A DNA stretch of 27,718 nucleotides from assembly GCA_041743105.1 (NCBI GenBank), contig JBGTNI010000103.1, forward strand, positions 1 through 27,718, given 5' to 3'. The DNA is from QHCE01 sp041743105 (GTDB taxonomy: Bacteria; Actinomycetota; Actinomycetes; Mycobacteriales; QHCE01). Below, piece by piece: positions 14,247 to 23,284 of the stretch. The notes beneath the pieces are model-generated. The model was not told where the DNA came from. It saw nothing but the letters and a program-made list of their open reading frames with translations, and ran no database searches. The translations under genes and the position numbers were made by a program. The first letter of the stretch is position 1, and each line of letters begins with the position of its first letter.

Positions 14247-15494
14247 GTGCTGAGTAAGTCGCATCGATGGGGTGATAGCACGGCTTGGGCTAGATGCCTG
14301 GGCACACCTAGTTCGAAAAGGCCTGACGGTCGCCCCGCTCCTTGCTACGTTTGTGACGGCAGCATTGTTGCGGCCCATGGGTGGGTGAATCGCATGGTAG
14401 CTAGCGATCAATTCCACGTCCGGCGAGTCTGTTTCGGTTACGGGCCCCAGGCGCACGAACGTCCCGAAGATTTTATCGCGGGCTTTCGCGCTGAGGAGCT
14501 CCCGATGTTGTGGGTGCTTTCCGAAGTTGGCGGCACCGACGGTGGCGGCACCGAAGTCGGCAGCTCCGATGGCGACGGTGAATCCTTTGCCCGGAGCCCC
14601 AACGTTTCTGACGATACCGATCCGGCGTGGAGCTTATCGACCCCGGATCGACAGTGGTGGGCGTTGGCCGACGTTGGCGGTTTCCCGGCGGCCGGAATGG
14701 TGACCAACGCCAGGCTGGCGTGGTCCATGCCGACGCGGGTGAGTGCGGCGAAGCTCTCACTCGGCTTTCACCTCGATGGAAACTGGTTATGGGAAGAACT
14801 CACGCAACCTCTTGCCGGACGTCTCGCGCTCCAAGGTCAGCAATACGTTCGGAGCATGGATCAGGCCGAGGCGTATCCTCGGTTTCTGACTGGGTTGCAC
14901 GATGTCTTGGTTCATCAGCGAGGCGAACGTGTTCGGCCCGGCTCCATCGCCGGTGACCAGCCCCGCTCGCCTCGCCCCCTGGCCAGGGGAAGAAGCACGC
15001 CGCCACCTAGTGACTGGCTGGATGTTTTCGACCGGCGACACGACGCCGCACTTTCCCATTCCGCGGCCAGGGTCAAGAAGTATGTCACGGCTCAGCGGCC
15101 TTTCCGAGACCGGAAGCAGCAGCTCATTCAATGCGGGATCAATGTCGTTAGGACAGCCCGAGTGATCGTCCCTACGGGCTCCGCCGGTTCAGGGTATTAC
15201 CTAGTGACAGGGGCGGCAGATGCGTTTAGTCGGGGCTTTCCGGAGATCGGAGCTGTGGCCGCCCTTAGCAGCTTGGTCGTCGGGGTGTTGGCTGGATCGT
15301 CGGTCAGTGTTTGCACACAAGGGATCGGTGCACTGCGCAGCCGACTGGCAGAATCGCTCGGCCTACCTGGGTCAGCCGGCCCTAGTGACCATCCGGCGGT
15401 GCTGCGCCGAGCAGGTTATTCACCAGGTGACCGCGGTCTGAGCGCGGGAGAGCACACGACAACCGCTGTCTCACGTATCTCGCGTCGCCCTTGA
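14247..15494 (+). CDS. Uncharacterised protein, up to 415 aa
   Basis: An open frame with codon use like its neighbours and no recognised domain. The N-terminal part has Cys residues (CYVCDG, RRVCFGYG). A Gly/Asp/Ser-rich low-complexity linker follows at about residues 92-125. A Trp-rich section comes next (RQWWALADVGGFPAAG, LAWSMPTRVSAAK, WLWEELTQPLAGRL). A Pro/Arg/Ser-rich linker follows, then a basic helix (HSAARVKKYVTAQRPFRDRKQQ). One hydrophobic segment lies at about residues 336-358 and a polar tail ends the protein. The start is unsure: GTG 14247 lacks a ribosome binding site, and ATG 14394 is an alternative. It is divergent from the response regulator. It could be a regulatory target of that system, but nothing shows this directly. 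Confidence 0.5.
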   Translation: MLSKSHRWGDSTAWARCLGTPSSKRPDGRPAPCYVCDGSIVAAHGWVNRMVASDQFHVRRVCFGYGPQAHERPEDFIAGFRAEELPMLWVLSEVGGTDGGGTEVGSSDGDGESFARSPNVSDDTDPAWSLSTPDRQWWALADVGGFPAAGMVTNARLAWSMPTRVSAAKLSLGFHLDGNWLWEELTQPLAGRLALQGQQYVRSMDQAEAYPRFLTGLHDVLVHQRGERVRPGSIAGDQPRSPRPLARGRSTPPPSDWLDVFDRRHDAALSHSAARVKKYVTAQRPFRDRKQQLIQCGINVVRTARVIVPTGSAGSGYYLVTGAADAFSRGFPEIGAVAALSSLVVGVLAGSSVSVCTQGIGALRSRLAESLGLPGSAGPSDHPAVLRRAGYSPGDRGLSAGEHTTTAVSRISRRP

Positions 15495-15534
15495 GCCTTA
15501 CCCATTAAGCAGTACCTTGCACCTTGCCGCGGGC

Positions 15535-15540
15535 TAAAAT
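15535..15540 (+). promoter_or_regulatory. -10 box of the PIG-L deacetylase gene
   Basis: TAAAAT ends 7 nt before ATG 15548, so the transcript would start within one base of the start codon. No -35 at the standard distance is evident. This placement supports ATG 15548 over the in-frame TTG at 15524. Confidence 0.5.
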
Positions 15541-15547
15541 CTCCGAT

Positions 15548-16285
15548 ATGAGCTTCCCCCCTTCGGTAGCCCCCATCGACGATGTCGAACGAGCACTCGT
15601 CGTGGTGGCGCATCCCGACGATGTGGATTTCGGTGTCGCCGGCACGATCGCCGGATGGACGCGGGCCGGGATCGAGGTCGCCTACTGCCTCGTTACTCGT
15701 GGTGACGCGGGTGGCTTCGATGACCGCCCGCGCGAACAGATGCCGATCGTGCGTGAGTCCGAACAGCGTGCCGCCGCCGCCGAGATCGGCGTGAAAGAGG
15801 TGACCTTCCTCGACGGCTACTCCGACGGAGCGGTGTATGTGAGCCATCGGTTGCGCCGCGACATCACCCGGGAGATTCGGCGATTCCGACCTCAGCGGGT
15901 GGTGACGCATTCGCCGTTGCGCGACTGGCGGCGCATGTCGCCTAGCCACCCCGACCACCTCGCGGTGGGGGAGGCGGTGATGTGCGCGGTGTACCCCGAC
16001 GCCCGTAACAGGTTCGCCCACCCGCAGTTGCTGGCCGACGAGGGACTCGACGAGTGGACGGTCGAGGAGGTGTGGCTCAGTGGCGGTCCAGAACCCGACC
16101 ACATGGTCGACATCACTCACACATTCGACGCGAAGCTGGCGGCGCTACGGGCACACGCCAGCCAGGTCTCCCATCTGGACTCCCTAGAGGACATGCTGCG
16201 CGACTGGTTGAGCGCGAACGCGGCGATAGCTGGGCTGCCCGACGGCGCGCTCGCCGAGTCGTTCACCGTCATTGCTACCCGCTGA
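15548..16285 (+). CDS. PIG-L family N-acetyl-sugar deacetylase (MshB/Mca-like)
   Basis: A 245-aa zinc-dependent deacetylase-fold protein. The metal-binding signature is AHPDDVDFG at about residues 22-30 (His and Asp ligands). The second metal and active-site segment is SHPDHLAVGEAV at about 137-148. LVTRGDAGGFD and FLDGYSDGAV are typical of the LmbE/PIG-L family. Family members remove acetyl groups from N-acetylglucosaminyl substrates (mycothiol synthesis) or cleave mycothiol conjugates. The exact substrate cannot be read from the sequence. The AHPDD is followed by VD and not by the more usual E. It is separated by 63 nt from the following transporter gene. Confidence 0.85.
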   Translation: MSFPPSVAPIDDVERALVVVAHPDDVDFGVAGTIAGWTRAGIEVAYCLVTRGDAGGFDDRPREQMPIVRESEQRAAAAEIGVKEVTFLDGYSDGAVYVSHRLRRDITREIRRFRPQRVVTHSPLRDWRRMSPSHPDHLAVGEAVMCAVYPDARNRFAHPQLLADEGLDEWTVEEVWLSGGPEPDHMVDITHTFDAKLAALRAHASQVSHLDSLEDMLRDWLSANAAIAGLPDGALAESFTVIATR

Positions 16286-16348
16286 GCCTGCCCGCAACAC
16301 GACCGTTCGGCGTAAGCGCATCCACCTGGGCTGATGGAATACTGAGAT

Positions 16349-17725
16349 ATGCCGATAGAGGAAGCGCAGCAGCCATATGGTGCTCACACCTGGCGTAAGG
16401 CAGCCCGAAGATTGGTGCCGTACTTGGGTTTGCTGTATTTCATTAACTACCTAGACCGGGTAAACATTGGCTTCGCCGGCCCGAACGGCATGTCGAGCGA
16501 GCTAGGGCTGACCGCGACTGTGTTCGGATTTGCCTCTGGCATCTTCTTCATCGGCTATCTCATCCTTGAAGTGCCCAGCAACCTGGCGTTGCACAAGTTC
16601 GGCGCGCGACGGTGGATTGCTCGGATCATGCTCAGCTGGGGGATTGTGGCTACGGCAGTGGCCTTCGTACCCAACGCGACGGTGCTCATTGTCCTGAGGT
16701 TCCTGCTCGGTGTGGCTGAGGCCGGCTTCTTCCCCGGCATCATCCTGTACTTAACGTACTGGTTCCCGGCCGCTTACCGAGCGCGGATGGTGGCCTGGTT
16801 TATCGTCGCCGTCCCAATCTCCAGTGCGATCGGCGCTACCGCGTCTAGCCTGCTCATTCAGCATGGTGACGGTGTCTTTGGGCTGTCGGGCTGGCGGTTT
16901 ATGTTCCTGGTCGAGGGCGTTCCGGCGATCCTGCTTGCCGCGGTGACATGGTTTTACCTCACCGACCGCCCGTCTGACGCGCGCTGGCTCTCTGTCGGCG
17001 AACGCCATTGGATGCAACAGGAACTAGACCGCGAGCATGCCACAACCGAACGCCAGCACCATTGGCCGCTCCGTAAGGCGCTGACCCATCCCAAGATCCT
17101 TGGCCTCGCTTTTGTCTACTTCGGAACCGTCTACGGTCTGTATGCGTTGGGTTTCTTTCTGCCAAGTATCGTCGCAGGTTTCCAGCAACAGTTCGGTACC
17201 ACGTTCTCGATTGTCGAACGTGGGTTGGTCACCGCGGTGCCCTATGTGGTTGGTGCGATCGTGATGGTGTTCTGGGCGCGCCATGGGGATCGCACACAGG
17301 AGCGGGTCTGGCATGTTGCGCTGCCCATGCTTGTCGGCGGCATTGCCATCCCGATCGCGCTGTACCTCAGTAGCCCACTGATGGCGATGGCGGCGGTTAC
17401 GGTCTGCGCGGTCGGTATTTTCTGCGCTCTCCCCACATTTTGGGCGCTACCGTCGAGCTTTTTGGCTGGCACCGCGGCAGCGGGTGGGATAGCGCTGATC
17501 AACTCGCTGGGCAACATCAGTGGGTTCGCCGCCCCCTACATCACAGGCGGCTTGATGGATCTGACCGGGTCACAGCGAACCGGGCTGTGGGTGGTGGGCG
17601 GATGTATGGTGTCAGGCGCGTTGATGGCCATCGCACTCAAGCGGGGTCTCCAGCAAGACCGGAGGACTGATGTTGCGGTACCCGAGCTGCCGCCCCAGCC
17701 GAACACACACCCTTATCTGACGTGA
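16349..17725 (+). CDS. MFS transporter, anion:cation symporter type
   Basis: A 458-aa protein with about 12 membrane helices and the hallmarks of the ACS family of the major facilitator superfamily. The first helix has LYFINYLDRVNIGFAGP. The loop between helices 2 and 3 has NLALHKFGARRWIAR. RFLLGVAEAGFFPGIILYLTYWF lies in the fourth to fifth helices. A central cytoplasmic loop separates the halves. ACS members import organic anions such as sugar acids, tartrate or hydroxyphenylacetate with protons. AATACT (16338-16343), 5 nt before ATG 16349, may be a near-leaderless promoter. It is convergent with the sugar-acid-dehydratase-like gene, which could supply the pathway, though the two are not cotranscribed. 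Confidence 0.92.
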   Translation: MPIEEAQQPYGAHTWRKAARRLVPYLGLLYFINYLDRVNIGFAGPNGMSSELGLTATVFGFASGIFFIGYLILEVPSNLALHKFGARRWIARIMLSWGIVATAVAFVPNATVLIVLRFLLGVAEAGFFPGIILYLTYWFPAAYRARMVAWFIVAVPISSAIGATASSLLIQHGDGVFGLSGWRFMFLVEGVPAILLAAVTWFYLTDRPSDARWLSVGERHWMQQELDREHATTERQHHWPLRKALTHPKILGLAFVYFGTVYGLYALGFFLPSIVAGFQQQFGTTFSIVERGLVTAVPYVVGAIVMVFWARHGDRTQERVWHVALPMLVGGIAIPIALYLSSPLMAMAAVTVCAVGIFCALPTFWALPSSFLAGTAAAGGIALINSLGNISGFAAPYITGGLMDLTGSQRTGLWVVGGCMVSGALMAIALKRGLQQDRRTDVAVPELPPQPNTHPYLT

Positions 17726-17752
17726 ACAGCCCAAAATGCGCTGCGGAAGGAC

Positions 17753-19531
17753 TCAGCGACTTCCAACCGGGTCGAACATTCCCGCGCCGTCTAGCGCGGT
17801 TGACGCGGTTGCGCGCATCCGACGCAGCAGTCGAGCGTTCACCTCGCGGACCAGAGGATGTGTTCCACCGCCCGCGTCAGCCGCCTTCCGCCACAGCGCT
17901 TGCCGGAATTTATACGTCTCCGGGTCGGCTAGCTCAGTACAATCCAGACTGTCGTTGCCCAGATCGACCACTATGGTGTCACCGTTTTCCACGAGGGCGA
18001 TAGGTCCGCCTACAGCGGCTTCGGGGCCGACATGGCCGATGACGAGTCCGACCGAACCACCGGAAAACCGCGCATCGGTCATCAAAGCAATGGTGATGTT
18101 CTTCTTCCGGCATAGCGCCGTGATCCGTGAGGTCGGATCGAGCATCTCCGGCATTCCTGGGGCTCCCCGTGGGCCCTCGTACCTGATTACCACTATGTCG
18201 TTGTCTTCGAATGAGTCGGGCTGGTTCGCCAAGGCGTCGAGTAGCGCCGCTTCGCTGTTGAAAACCCGAGCTTTACCTATGAACCTGCCGTCTTCGACTC
18301 CGCTCTCTACCCCCGCCACCTTTATCACCGCTCCGCCGTGCGGGGCGAGGCCGCCGGTGAGGAGTCGAAGGCCTCCCGTTTCCTTAAAGGGGTTCCGCAG
18401 CGAGCGAATAACCTCGCCGTCGGGCCCGGGCGGGTTGAGTCGTTCGACCTGCTCCCGGAGAGTCTCGCCGGTACAGGTAAGGCAGTCGCCGTCAAGGAAA
18501 CCGCCGGCCAAGAGTTCGGCAATAATGACTTGGAGGCCACCTTTGGCGTCGATGTCGACCATCGAATATCTGCCGAACGGGCGTGCGTCGACCAGAACAG
18601 GTACCGAGCGCGAATAGTCGTTGAACTCGCGCTGTGTCATCACCTGCGACCAGAAATCGATTCCCGCCGCTCGGGCAATCTCGGGAGCGTGCAGTAAAAC
18701 GTTCGTGGAACCGCCGAGCGAGATGGCGACGAGCATCGCGTTTTTCAGCGAAGCTGGGGTGACAATGTCGCGTGGCCTGATGTTTGCCTCGACCATCCTC
18801 TGTAGACAGTCGATGAGCTGCGTGGGGAATTCCCGTAGCCGCCGCTCATCCTCCGAAGCGGGCGACACCATGTGTATCGGTTCCATGCCCACGGTGGCGA
18901 TGAAGGACTGCATGGTGTTGTAGGTGAACATGCCTCCACAGCTGCCGTATCCCGGGCACGCGTTGAGTGCGTATCGTTCCTGCTTTTTCACGTCCGGATC
19001 GCCCGCGACCTGAAAACAGCTCACGAGGTCGATCGTCTCGCCGGTGACTGGGTCGATGCCGGGCTTGATCGATCCGTCGGACATGACAATGGCGGGCACG
19101 TTGCGGTCGAGTATCGCCGCCATTGTGCCAACGGGTGGCTTGTCGCAGGCGACCACCGCGATGACGGCCCGTACGTCACTACCCTCGAGGTGGAGACATA
19201 TGCCGTCGTTGGTGGTTTCGCGTCCGATGAGGGAGTACCGCATCTGCGGAGTACCGTTGCGCTGTCCGTCGGAGATTCCGCCGGCGAAGTTCGGTGCGAT
19301 AATTCTCAGCGGTAGGTCTTGCGCAATGACCCGTTCACTCAACGCGTGCTGGATGGCGTCTACTTTCAGCGGGACGCCCGCGTAGCAAATGCTGTCCCCT
19401 AGAGTGCCCACCACTGCCCAGGTCGGGTTATGGATGTTTTCTGGATTCTGGCCGAGCGCATTCGCCGTAGCCACGGCCTGACAGTCTTGCCCAGGACTCC
19501 ACGCATTGCCGTGGGTCATGTTTGTGGTCAC
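17753..19531 (-). CDS. IlvD/Edd family dehydratase (dihydroxy-acid or sugar-acid dehydratase)
   Basis: A 592-aa iron-sulfur dehydratase. Likely cluster ligands are Cys49 (GDSICYAG), Cys129 (ACDKPPVGTM) and Cys198 (YGSCGGMFTYNTM). Metal-site residues include Asp88 in ISDGQ and Asp130-Lys131. The C-terminal ARFSGGSVGLVIGHVGPEA is the family signature. The N-terminal region (TWAVVGTLGDSICYAGVPL) departs from the usual IlvD pattern with PCN, so I do not assign branched-chain amino acid synthesis. Sugar-acid dehydration is at least as likely given the convergent ACS transporter. The GTG start at 19531 is supported by GGAGGA 5 nt upstream. Transcription is divergent from the M16 pair across 232 nt with no clear feature. 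Confidence 0.9.
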   Translation of the reverse strand: MTTNMTHGNAWSPGQDCQAVATANALGQNPENIHNPTWAVVGTLGDSICYAGVPLKVDAIQHALSERVIAQDLPLRIIAPNFAGGISDGQRNGTPQMRYSLIGRETTNDGICLHLEGSDVRAVIAVVACDKPPVGTMAAILDRNVPAIVMSDGSIKPGIDPVTGETIDLVSCFQVAGDPDVKKQERYALNACPGYGSCGGMFTYNTMQSFIATVGMEPIHMVSPASEDERRLREFPTQLIDCLQRMVEANIRPRDIVTPASLKNAMLVAISLGGSTNVLLHAPEIARAAGIDFWSQVMTQREFNDYSRSVPVLVDARPFGRYSMVDIDAKGGLQVIIAELLAGGFLDGDCLTCTGETLREQVERLNPPGPDGEVIRSLRNPFKETGGLRLLTGGLAPHGGAVIKVAGVESGVEDGRFIGKARVFNSEAALLDALANQPDSFEDNDIVVIRYEGPRGAPGMPEMLDPTSRITALCRKKNITIALMTDARFSGGSVGLVIGHVGPEAAVGGPIALVENGDTIVVDLGNDSLDCTELADPETYKFRQALWRKAADAGGGTHPLVREVNARLLRRMRATASTALDGAGMFDPVGSR

Positions 19532-19763
19532 TCATTCCTCCGCACCGTCATCGAGAACATCTTCCGCGCCGCTACACGCAACGCCTACTCGCGGAATCGG
19601 GTCAGAGCAGACTCCATCGCGGTGTCCAATTTGAAGCTACGAGCACCGTCTAGGATGGAGCTATCCCAGCGGCCGCGTCGCTCAGCGACCGGTGGACGCT
19701 GCCGTTTTCTGCGCCCTCTAAGCTCGTTATGCCCTGTCACGTCATAGTTGAAGGATCTTATCG

Positions 19764-21152
19764 GTGACCGAACCCGCAACGCCGCACGTGCTTGCCACCA
19801 TGTCCTACCCAACAACGTCCTATCCGATCCAGCGGTTCACTCTACCTAACGGCCTGCGGGTGGTGTTGTCGCCGGACAGCTCCGCGCCAGTGATCGCGGT
19901 CGTAGTCAGCTACGACGTCGGTATGCGTTCGGAGCCAGAAGGCCGCACCGGATTCGCTCACTTGTTCGAGCATCTCATGTTTCAAGGGTCGCAGAACTTG
20001 AAGAAGCTGGAGCATTTCCGGTATGTGCAGTCTTCCGGTGGGGTCTTCAACGGCAGCACCCACGTTGACTACACCAACTACTACGAGACGTTGCCGAGCA
20101 ACGCGCTGGAGCGCACGCTGTTCTTAGAAGCCGATCGGATGCGTGCCCCATTGCTCACACCCGAGAATCTGGCGAACCAGATCGCGGTGGTGAAAGAAGA
20201 GATTCGGCTACAAGTACGCAATCGCCCCTACGGCGGCTTTCCATGGTGCTTCCTGCCGGCGGTCATGTACGACACCTTCGCCAACTCTCACGACGGCTAC
20301 GGTTCTTTCGACGATCTGGATGCCGCGACTGTCGCCGATGCGCAGGCTTTCTTCCACACCTACTACGCCCCGGCTAACGCGGTGCTTGCGGTAGCCGGGG
20401 ACTTCGAGCCGGCCACTGCGCAAGCTTTGGTCGAGCGCCATTTTGGCGACATTCCGGCCCGCCCTCTCCCGGTGCTGCCCAGTTTTGAGGAGCCCGACCG
20501 CACCTCCGAGCGCCGGGTCCAGCACCATGACCGGTTGGCGCCCTTGCCAGCGGTCGCGTTGGCGTGGCGGGTACCCGATCCCGTGACCGACTTTGGTCGC
20601 TACCTGACCTATGCCCTACTGGGTGAGGTGCTCACCGACGGCGATGCCTCCCGGCTCATCGAACGCTTGCTGCTGCGCGACGGCATAGCTACCTCGGTAT
20701 CGGGCTACGTGGGTCTGATGGCGGAACCGCTTGCCTCGCGCGGGCCCACGCAGCTGATCCTGCAAGCGCACTACCCCGGCGACGTGGCTACCGACACGGT
20801 GATAGAGACCATTGACGCAGAGCTTGCACGCTTGGCCACCGACGGCATCGAGCTTGCCGAACTGGATCGGGTTCGGACTCGCCTGGCGGCCAGTCTGTTG
20901 AAAGAAAGCGACGCGACACTGGGTCGAACTCTGCTCATGGCCGCGCTTGAGCAGCAGCACGGTCGTGCCGAACTCATCAACGAGCTCCCGGCTTTGCTAG
21001 CTACCATCACACCGCAGCAGCTAGCTGGGGCGGCAGCGACCCTGACGCCCCAGCGGCGGACGGTGTTGGAGCTGGTCCCTGGCGCAGCATCGACCGCCTC
21101 GGCAGCTTTGACTGACACTGCCGAACAGCCATTGGAAGGCGATCCATCATGA
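19764..21152 (+). CDS. M16 family zinc metallopeptidase, catalytic partner
   Basis: A 462-aa M16B peptidase with the inverted zinc motif HLFEH (His66, Glu69, His70) and the third ligand Glu146 in VVKEEIRLQ, 76 residues after His70. The rest follows the two-domain M16 fold: PNGLRVVLSPDSSAP, NGSTHVDYTNYYETLP, YYAPANAVLAVAGDF. There is no signal peptide, so it is probably cytoplasmic. The segment SRLIERLLLRDGIATSVSGY lacks the usual Arg..Gly-Tyr element, which the next protein has, so the two likely form a heterodimer. GTG 19764 has AAGGA 8 nt upstream. The stop overlaps the next ATG by 4 nt. Confidence 0.93.
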   Translation: MTEPATPHVLATMSYPTTSYPIQRFTLPNGLRVVLSPDSSAPVIAVVVSYDVGMRSEPEGRTGFAHLFEHLMFQGSQNLKKLEHFRYVQSSGGVFNGSTHVDYTNYYETLPSNALERTLFLEADRMRAPLLTPENLANQIAVVKEEIRLQVRNRPYGGFPWCFLPAVMYDTFANSHDGYGSFDDLDAATVADAQAFFHTYYAPANAVLAVAGDFEPATAQALVERHFGDIPARPLPVLPSFEEPDRTSERRVQHHDRLAPLPAVALAWRVPDPVTDFGRYLTYALLGEVLTDGDASRLIERLLLRDGIATSVSGYVGLMAEPLASRGPTQLILQAHYPGDVATDTVIETIDAELARLATDGIELAELDRVRTRLAASLLKESDATLGRTLLMAALEQQHGRAELINELPALLATITPQQLAGAAATLTPQRRTVLELVPGAASTASAALTDTAEQPLEGDPS

Positions 21153-22549
21153 CCACTCCGGCAACGACAACGCCGCTAGCGACAGCGCCTCCAACGACAG
21201 GGCCGCTAACACCAACCCCACCGCGCCGTGAGGTGCCCGCGCTGACCGCGCCGCGCCCTGTGAGCACACCTGAGGTTGCCGAGCGCACTCTAACCTCGGG
21301 GCTGCGGGTCATGGTGGTGCGCCGTGCCGCCGTGCCGTTGGTGGAGTTGCGGCTGCGCATAGCCACGGTGGGGGAGCAGGCCTTGCTGGCCCAGAGCGCA
21401 CTACTTGCCGAGACGGCGCTCTCGGGGACGCCGACCCGCAGCAACACTGAGATCGCGGCGACGCTCCAGGCTGTCGGCGGGGACCTGGGCTCTTCCATCG
21501 ATGCCGATCGGCTGCTGTTCTCCGGTAGCTGCCTGGCTAGCGGTCTGCCCAGTCTGCTGGAAGTGCTGGGCGATGTACTCACCGGCGCTAGCTACCCCGA
21601 TCGGGAGGTCAGCCTAGAACGCGACCGGCTCACCGACTCCATTCAGGTGGCGCTCGCCCAACCGGCGACGGCGGCGCGGCGTGCCATGCTGTGCCGGCTC
21701 TACGGCGCACACCCCTACGGTGCGGAGCTACCCGAGCCGGCCGCGGTACTGGACGTCAAATCCGACGCACTCCGCCGGCTGCACGCCGCTATCGCCGTAC
21801 CGCAGGACGCGGTGCTGGTGTTGGTCGGCGATATCGAGCCCGAATATGGGCTCGACGTGGTGGAGCAGGCGTTGTGGGACTGGCGCACGCCGGGCCGGTC
21901 AGCTGTGATGCCGCCGGTACCAGCATGGGTAGGCGGACCATGGCAGATCGCACATCGCCCAGCGGCGGTGCAGTCGTCTATTCGCATTGCGATACCCGCA
22001 GTGAACCGCGCGCATGTCGACTATCCGGCGCTGCAGCTCGCTAACCTCATTTTCGGTGGCTATTTCTCGTCCCGATTGGTCTCCAATATTCGGGAAGATA
22101 AGGGCTATACGTACTCGCCGCACAGCTCCGTTTCCCATTCGGCGGCCACGTCAGTATTGATCGTCGACGCCGATGTCGCCACCGAAGTCACCGCCCCGGC
22201 GCTGCACGAGATCAATTACGAGCTGGGCCGCATTGCCACTGTGGCGCCGCAGCCCGACGAGCTCGAAGATGTACGGCAGTACGCGATCGGCACCATGGCG
22301 CTGTCGGTTGCGACCCAAGGCGGTCTGGCGAGCTGGATCACCATGCTGGCGGGTCAAGGCCTTACGGTGGATTGGCTTACCCAGCACGGTAACCGGCTTG
22401 CGAGGACCAGCATGGACGAAGTGCAGGCGGCGGCCGCTCATTACCTCGCCCCCGCTCAAGCCGTTACCGTGATTCTGGGCGATGCCAACCAGATCAGCGA
22501 TAGCGTCGGTCGCCTGCACTCTGTGGAGGTAGCGCCTAACCCTGCGTAG
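21149..22549 (+). CDS. M16 family peptidase-like protein, non-catalytic partner
   Basis: A 466-aa M16-fold protein without the HxxEH motif: the corresponding helix reads QSALLAETALSGTPTRSN. It has the C-terminal SRLVSNIREDKGYTYSPHSS with the Arg and Tyr that complete substrate binding in M16 heterodimers. The first 30 residues are Thr/Pro-rich and probably disordered (MTTPATTTPLATAPP). In the known two-subunit M16 peptidases one chain gives the zinc and the other the Arg/Tyr pair, which is the division seen here. It is translated by coupling (4-nt overlap). The next gene is convergent and ends 3 nt away. Confidence 0.92.
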   Translation: MTTPATTTPLATAPPTTGPLTPTPPRREVPALTAPRPVSTPEVAERTLTSGLRVMVVRRAAVPLVELRLRIATVGEQALLAQSALLAETALSGTPTRSNTEIAATLQAVGGDLGSSIDADRLLFSGSCLASGLPSLLEVLGDVLTGASYPDREVSLERDRLTDSIQVALAQPATAARRAMLCRLYGAHPYGAELPEPAAVLDVKSDALRRLHAAIAVPQDAVLVLVGDIEPEYGLDVVEQALWDWRTPGRSAVMPPVPAWVGGPWQIAHRPAAVQSSIRIAIPAVNRAHVDYPALQLANLIFGGYFSSRLVSNIREDKGYTYSPHSSVSHSAATSVLIVDADVATEVTAPALHEINYELGRIATVAPQPDELEDVRQYAIGTMALSVATQGGLASWITMLAGQGLTVDWLTQHGNRLARTSMDEVQAAAAHYLAPAQAVTVILGDANQISDSVGRLHSVEVAPNPA

Positions 22550-22552
22550 CCG

Positions 22553-22864
22553 CTAGCGCGACCAGGCTGTGCGCCCGGCCCGAGCGACGTGGCCAGCCCC
22601 TCCTCGCCCGGCAGCATTGACGATTCTTCCAGCGACAGCGCCAGCTCGGAATGCGCCTGTCGACGGTTGGGTGAGTTCATGGCTGGCGCCCTGTAGCGGG
22701 TGAGCTTTGGGGGCTTTGGCTGCGCCGCTGAGCAGGAACCCAGCCATGACTACGCCTCCCACTCCCGGCGCTATGACGGCGGCAGTGACTATTAGTGCGA
22801 GCTTGCCAGCGGCCGAGCCCAACAGCTGGGCGAACGTGCCACGCGGATCGCTAGCAGCTGCCAT
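22553..22864 (-). CDS. Small hypothetical membrane protein, 103 aa
   Basis: The frame starts with ATG 22864, preceded by AAGGAG at a 6-nt spacing, which supports translation. After a short polar N-terminus there is one hydrophobic segment at about residues 19-50 (GKLALIVTAAVIAPGVGGVV, then MAGFLLSG), followed by a basic, Gly/Ala-rich tail with no motif. It is 79 nt downstream of mycoredoxin on the same strand and could be cotranscribed. No family was recognised. Confidence 0.6.
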   Translation of the reverse strand: MAAASDPRGTFAQLLGSAAGKLALIVTAAVIAPGVGGVVMAGFLLSGAAKAPKAHPLQGASHELTQPSTGAFRAGAVAGRIVNAAGRGGAGHVARAGRTAWSR

Positions 22865-22942
22865 CAGAGCTCCTTCTGGTCGAGTTAGCCCAGTCTACGC
22901 GTTGGGGTTAACGGTCGCAGCCGCTCGCGCAGCGCCCCGCGG

Positions 22943-23176
22943 CTATAGCCCAGCCTTGAGCTCTGCCACGCTTGGATTGGTCAGTATCGCGCCGCTGGGC
23001 AACTTCACGGTCGGAACGGTCTGATTACCGCCGTTAGCTTCCTGTACGAACCGTGCCGCTTCCGGGTCCTGCTCGATATCGATCGAGTCGTAGGCGATAC
23101 CCTCGCGGTCTAGTTGGCTCATAAGACGGTGGCAGTATCCGCACCAAGGGGTGCTGTAAATCGTCAAGTCGCTCAT
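22943..23176 (-). CDS. mrx1: Mycoredoxin (Mrx1-like glutaredoxin)
   Basis: A 77-aa thioredoxin-fold reductase that removes mycothiol from S-mycothiolated proteins. The active site is WCGYC with Cys12 and Cys15. The cis-proline segment NGGNQTVPTVKL (Pro55) and the end LTNPSVAELKAGL match Mrx1 closely. I chose ATG 23176 because GGGAG lies about 7 nt upstream. A longer frame from 23194 adds MERERR and covers that site. In M. tuberculosis mrx1 (Rv3198A) neighbours uvrD2, which is found 3.4 kb away here with vapBC-2 and other genes between. Its presence implies a mycothiol-making organism. Confidence 0.9.
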   Translation of the reverse strand: MSDLTIYSTPWCGYCHRLMSQLDREGIAYDSIDIEQDPEAARFVQEANGGNQTVPTVKLPSGAILTNPSVAELKAGL

Positions 23177-23284
23177 CCGGCGCTCCCGTTCCAATCTGCT
23201 CAGTTACTAGTCGATTCCCGCCGTCACGCATAACGCTTGCGGAGAGAAATTACTTCCGACCTTAATCGGCTCAGCAGATGGCCG

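Noticed and set aside
15416..16120. 234-aa minus-strand frame over the PIG-L deacetylase and the end of the unknown gene
   Set aside because: It is antisense to a gene with clear zinc-binding motifs, and its protein shows no domain.
19430..19747. 105-aa plus-strand frame over the start of the IlvD/Edd gene
   Set aside because: Most of it is antisense to the dehydratase, and the remainder in the intergenic region has no ribosome binding site or motif.
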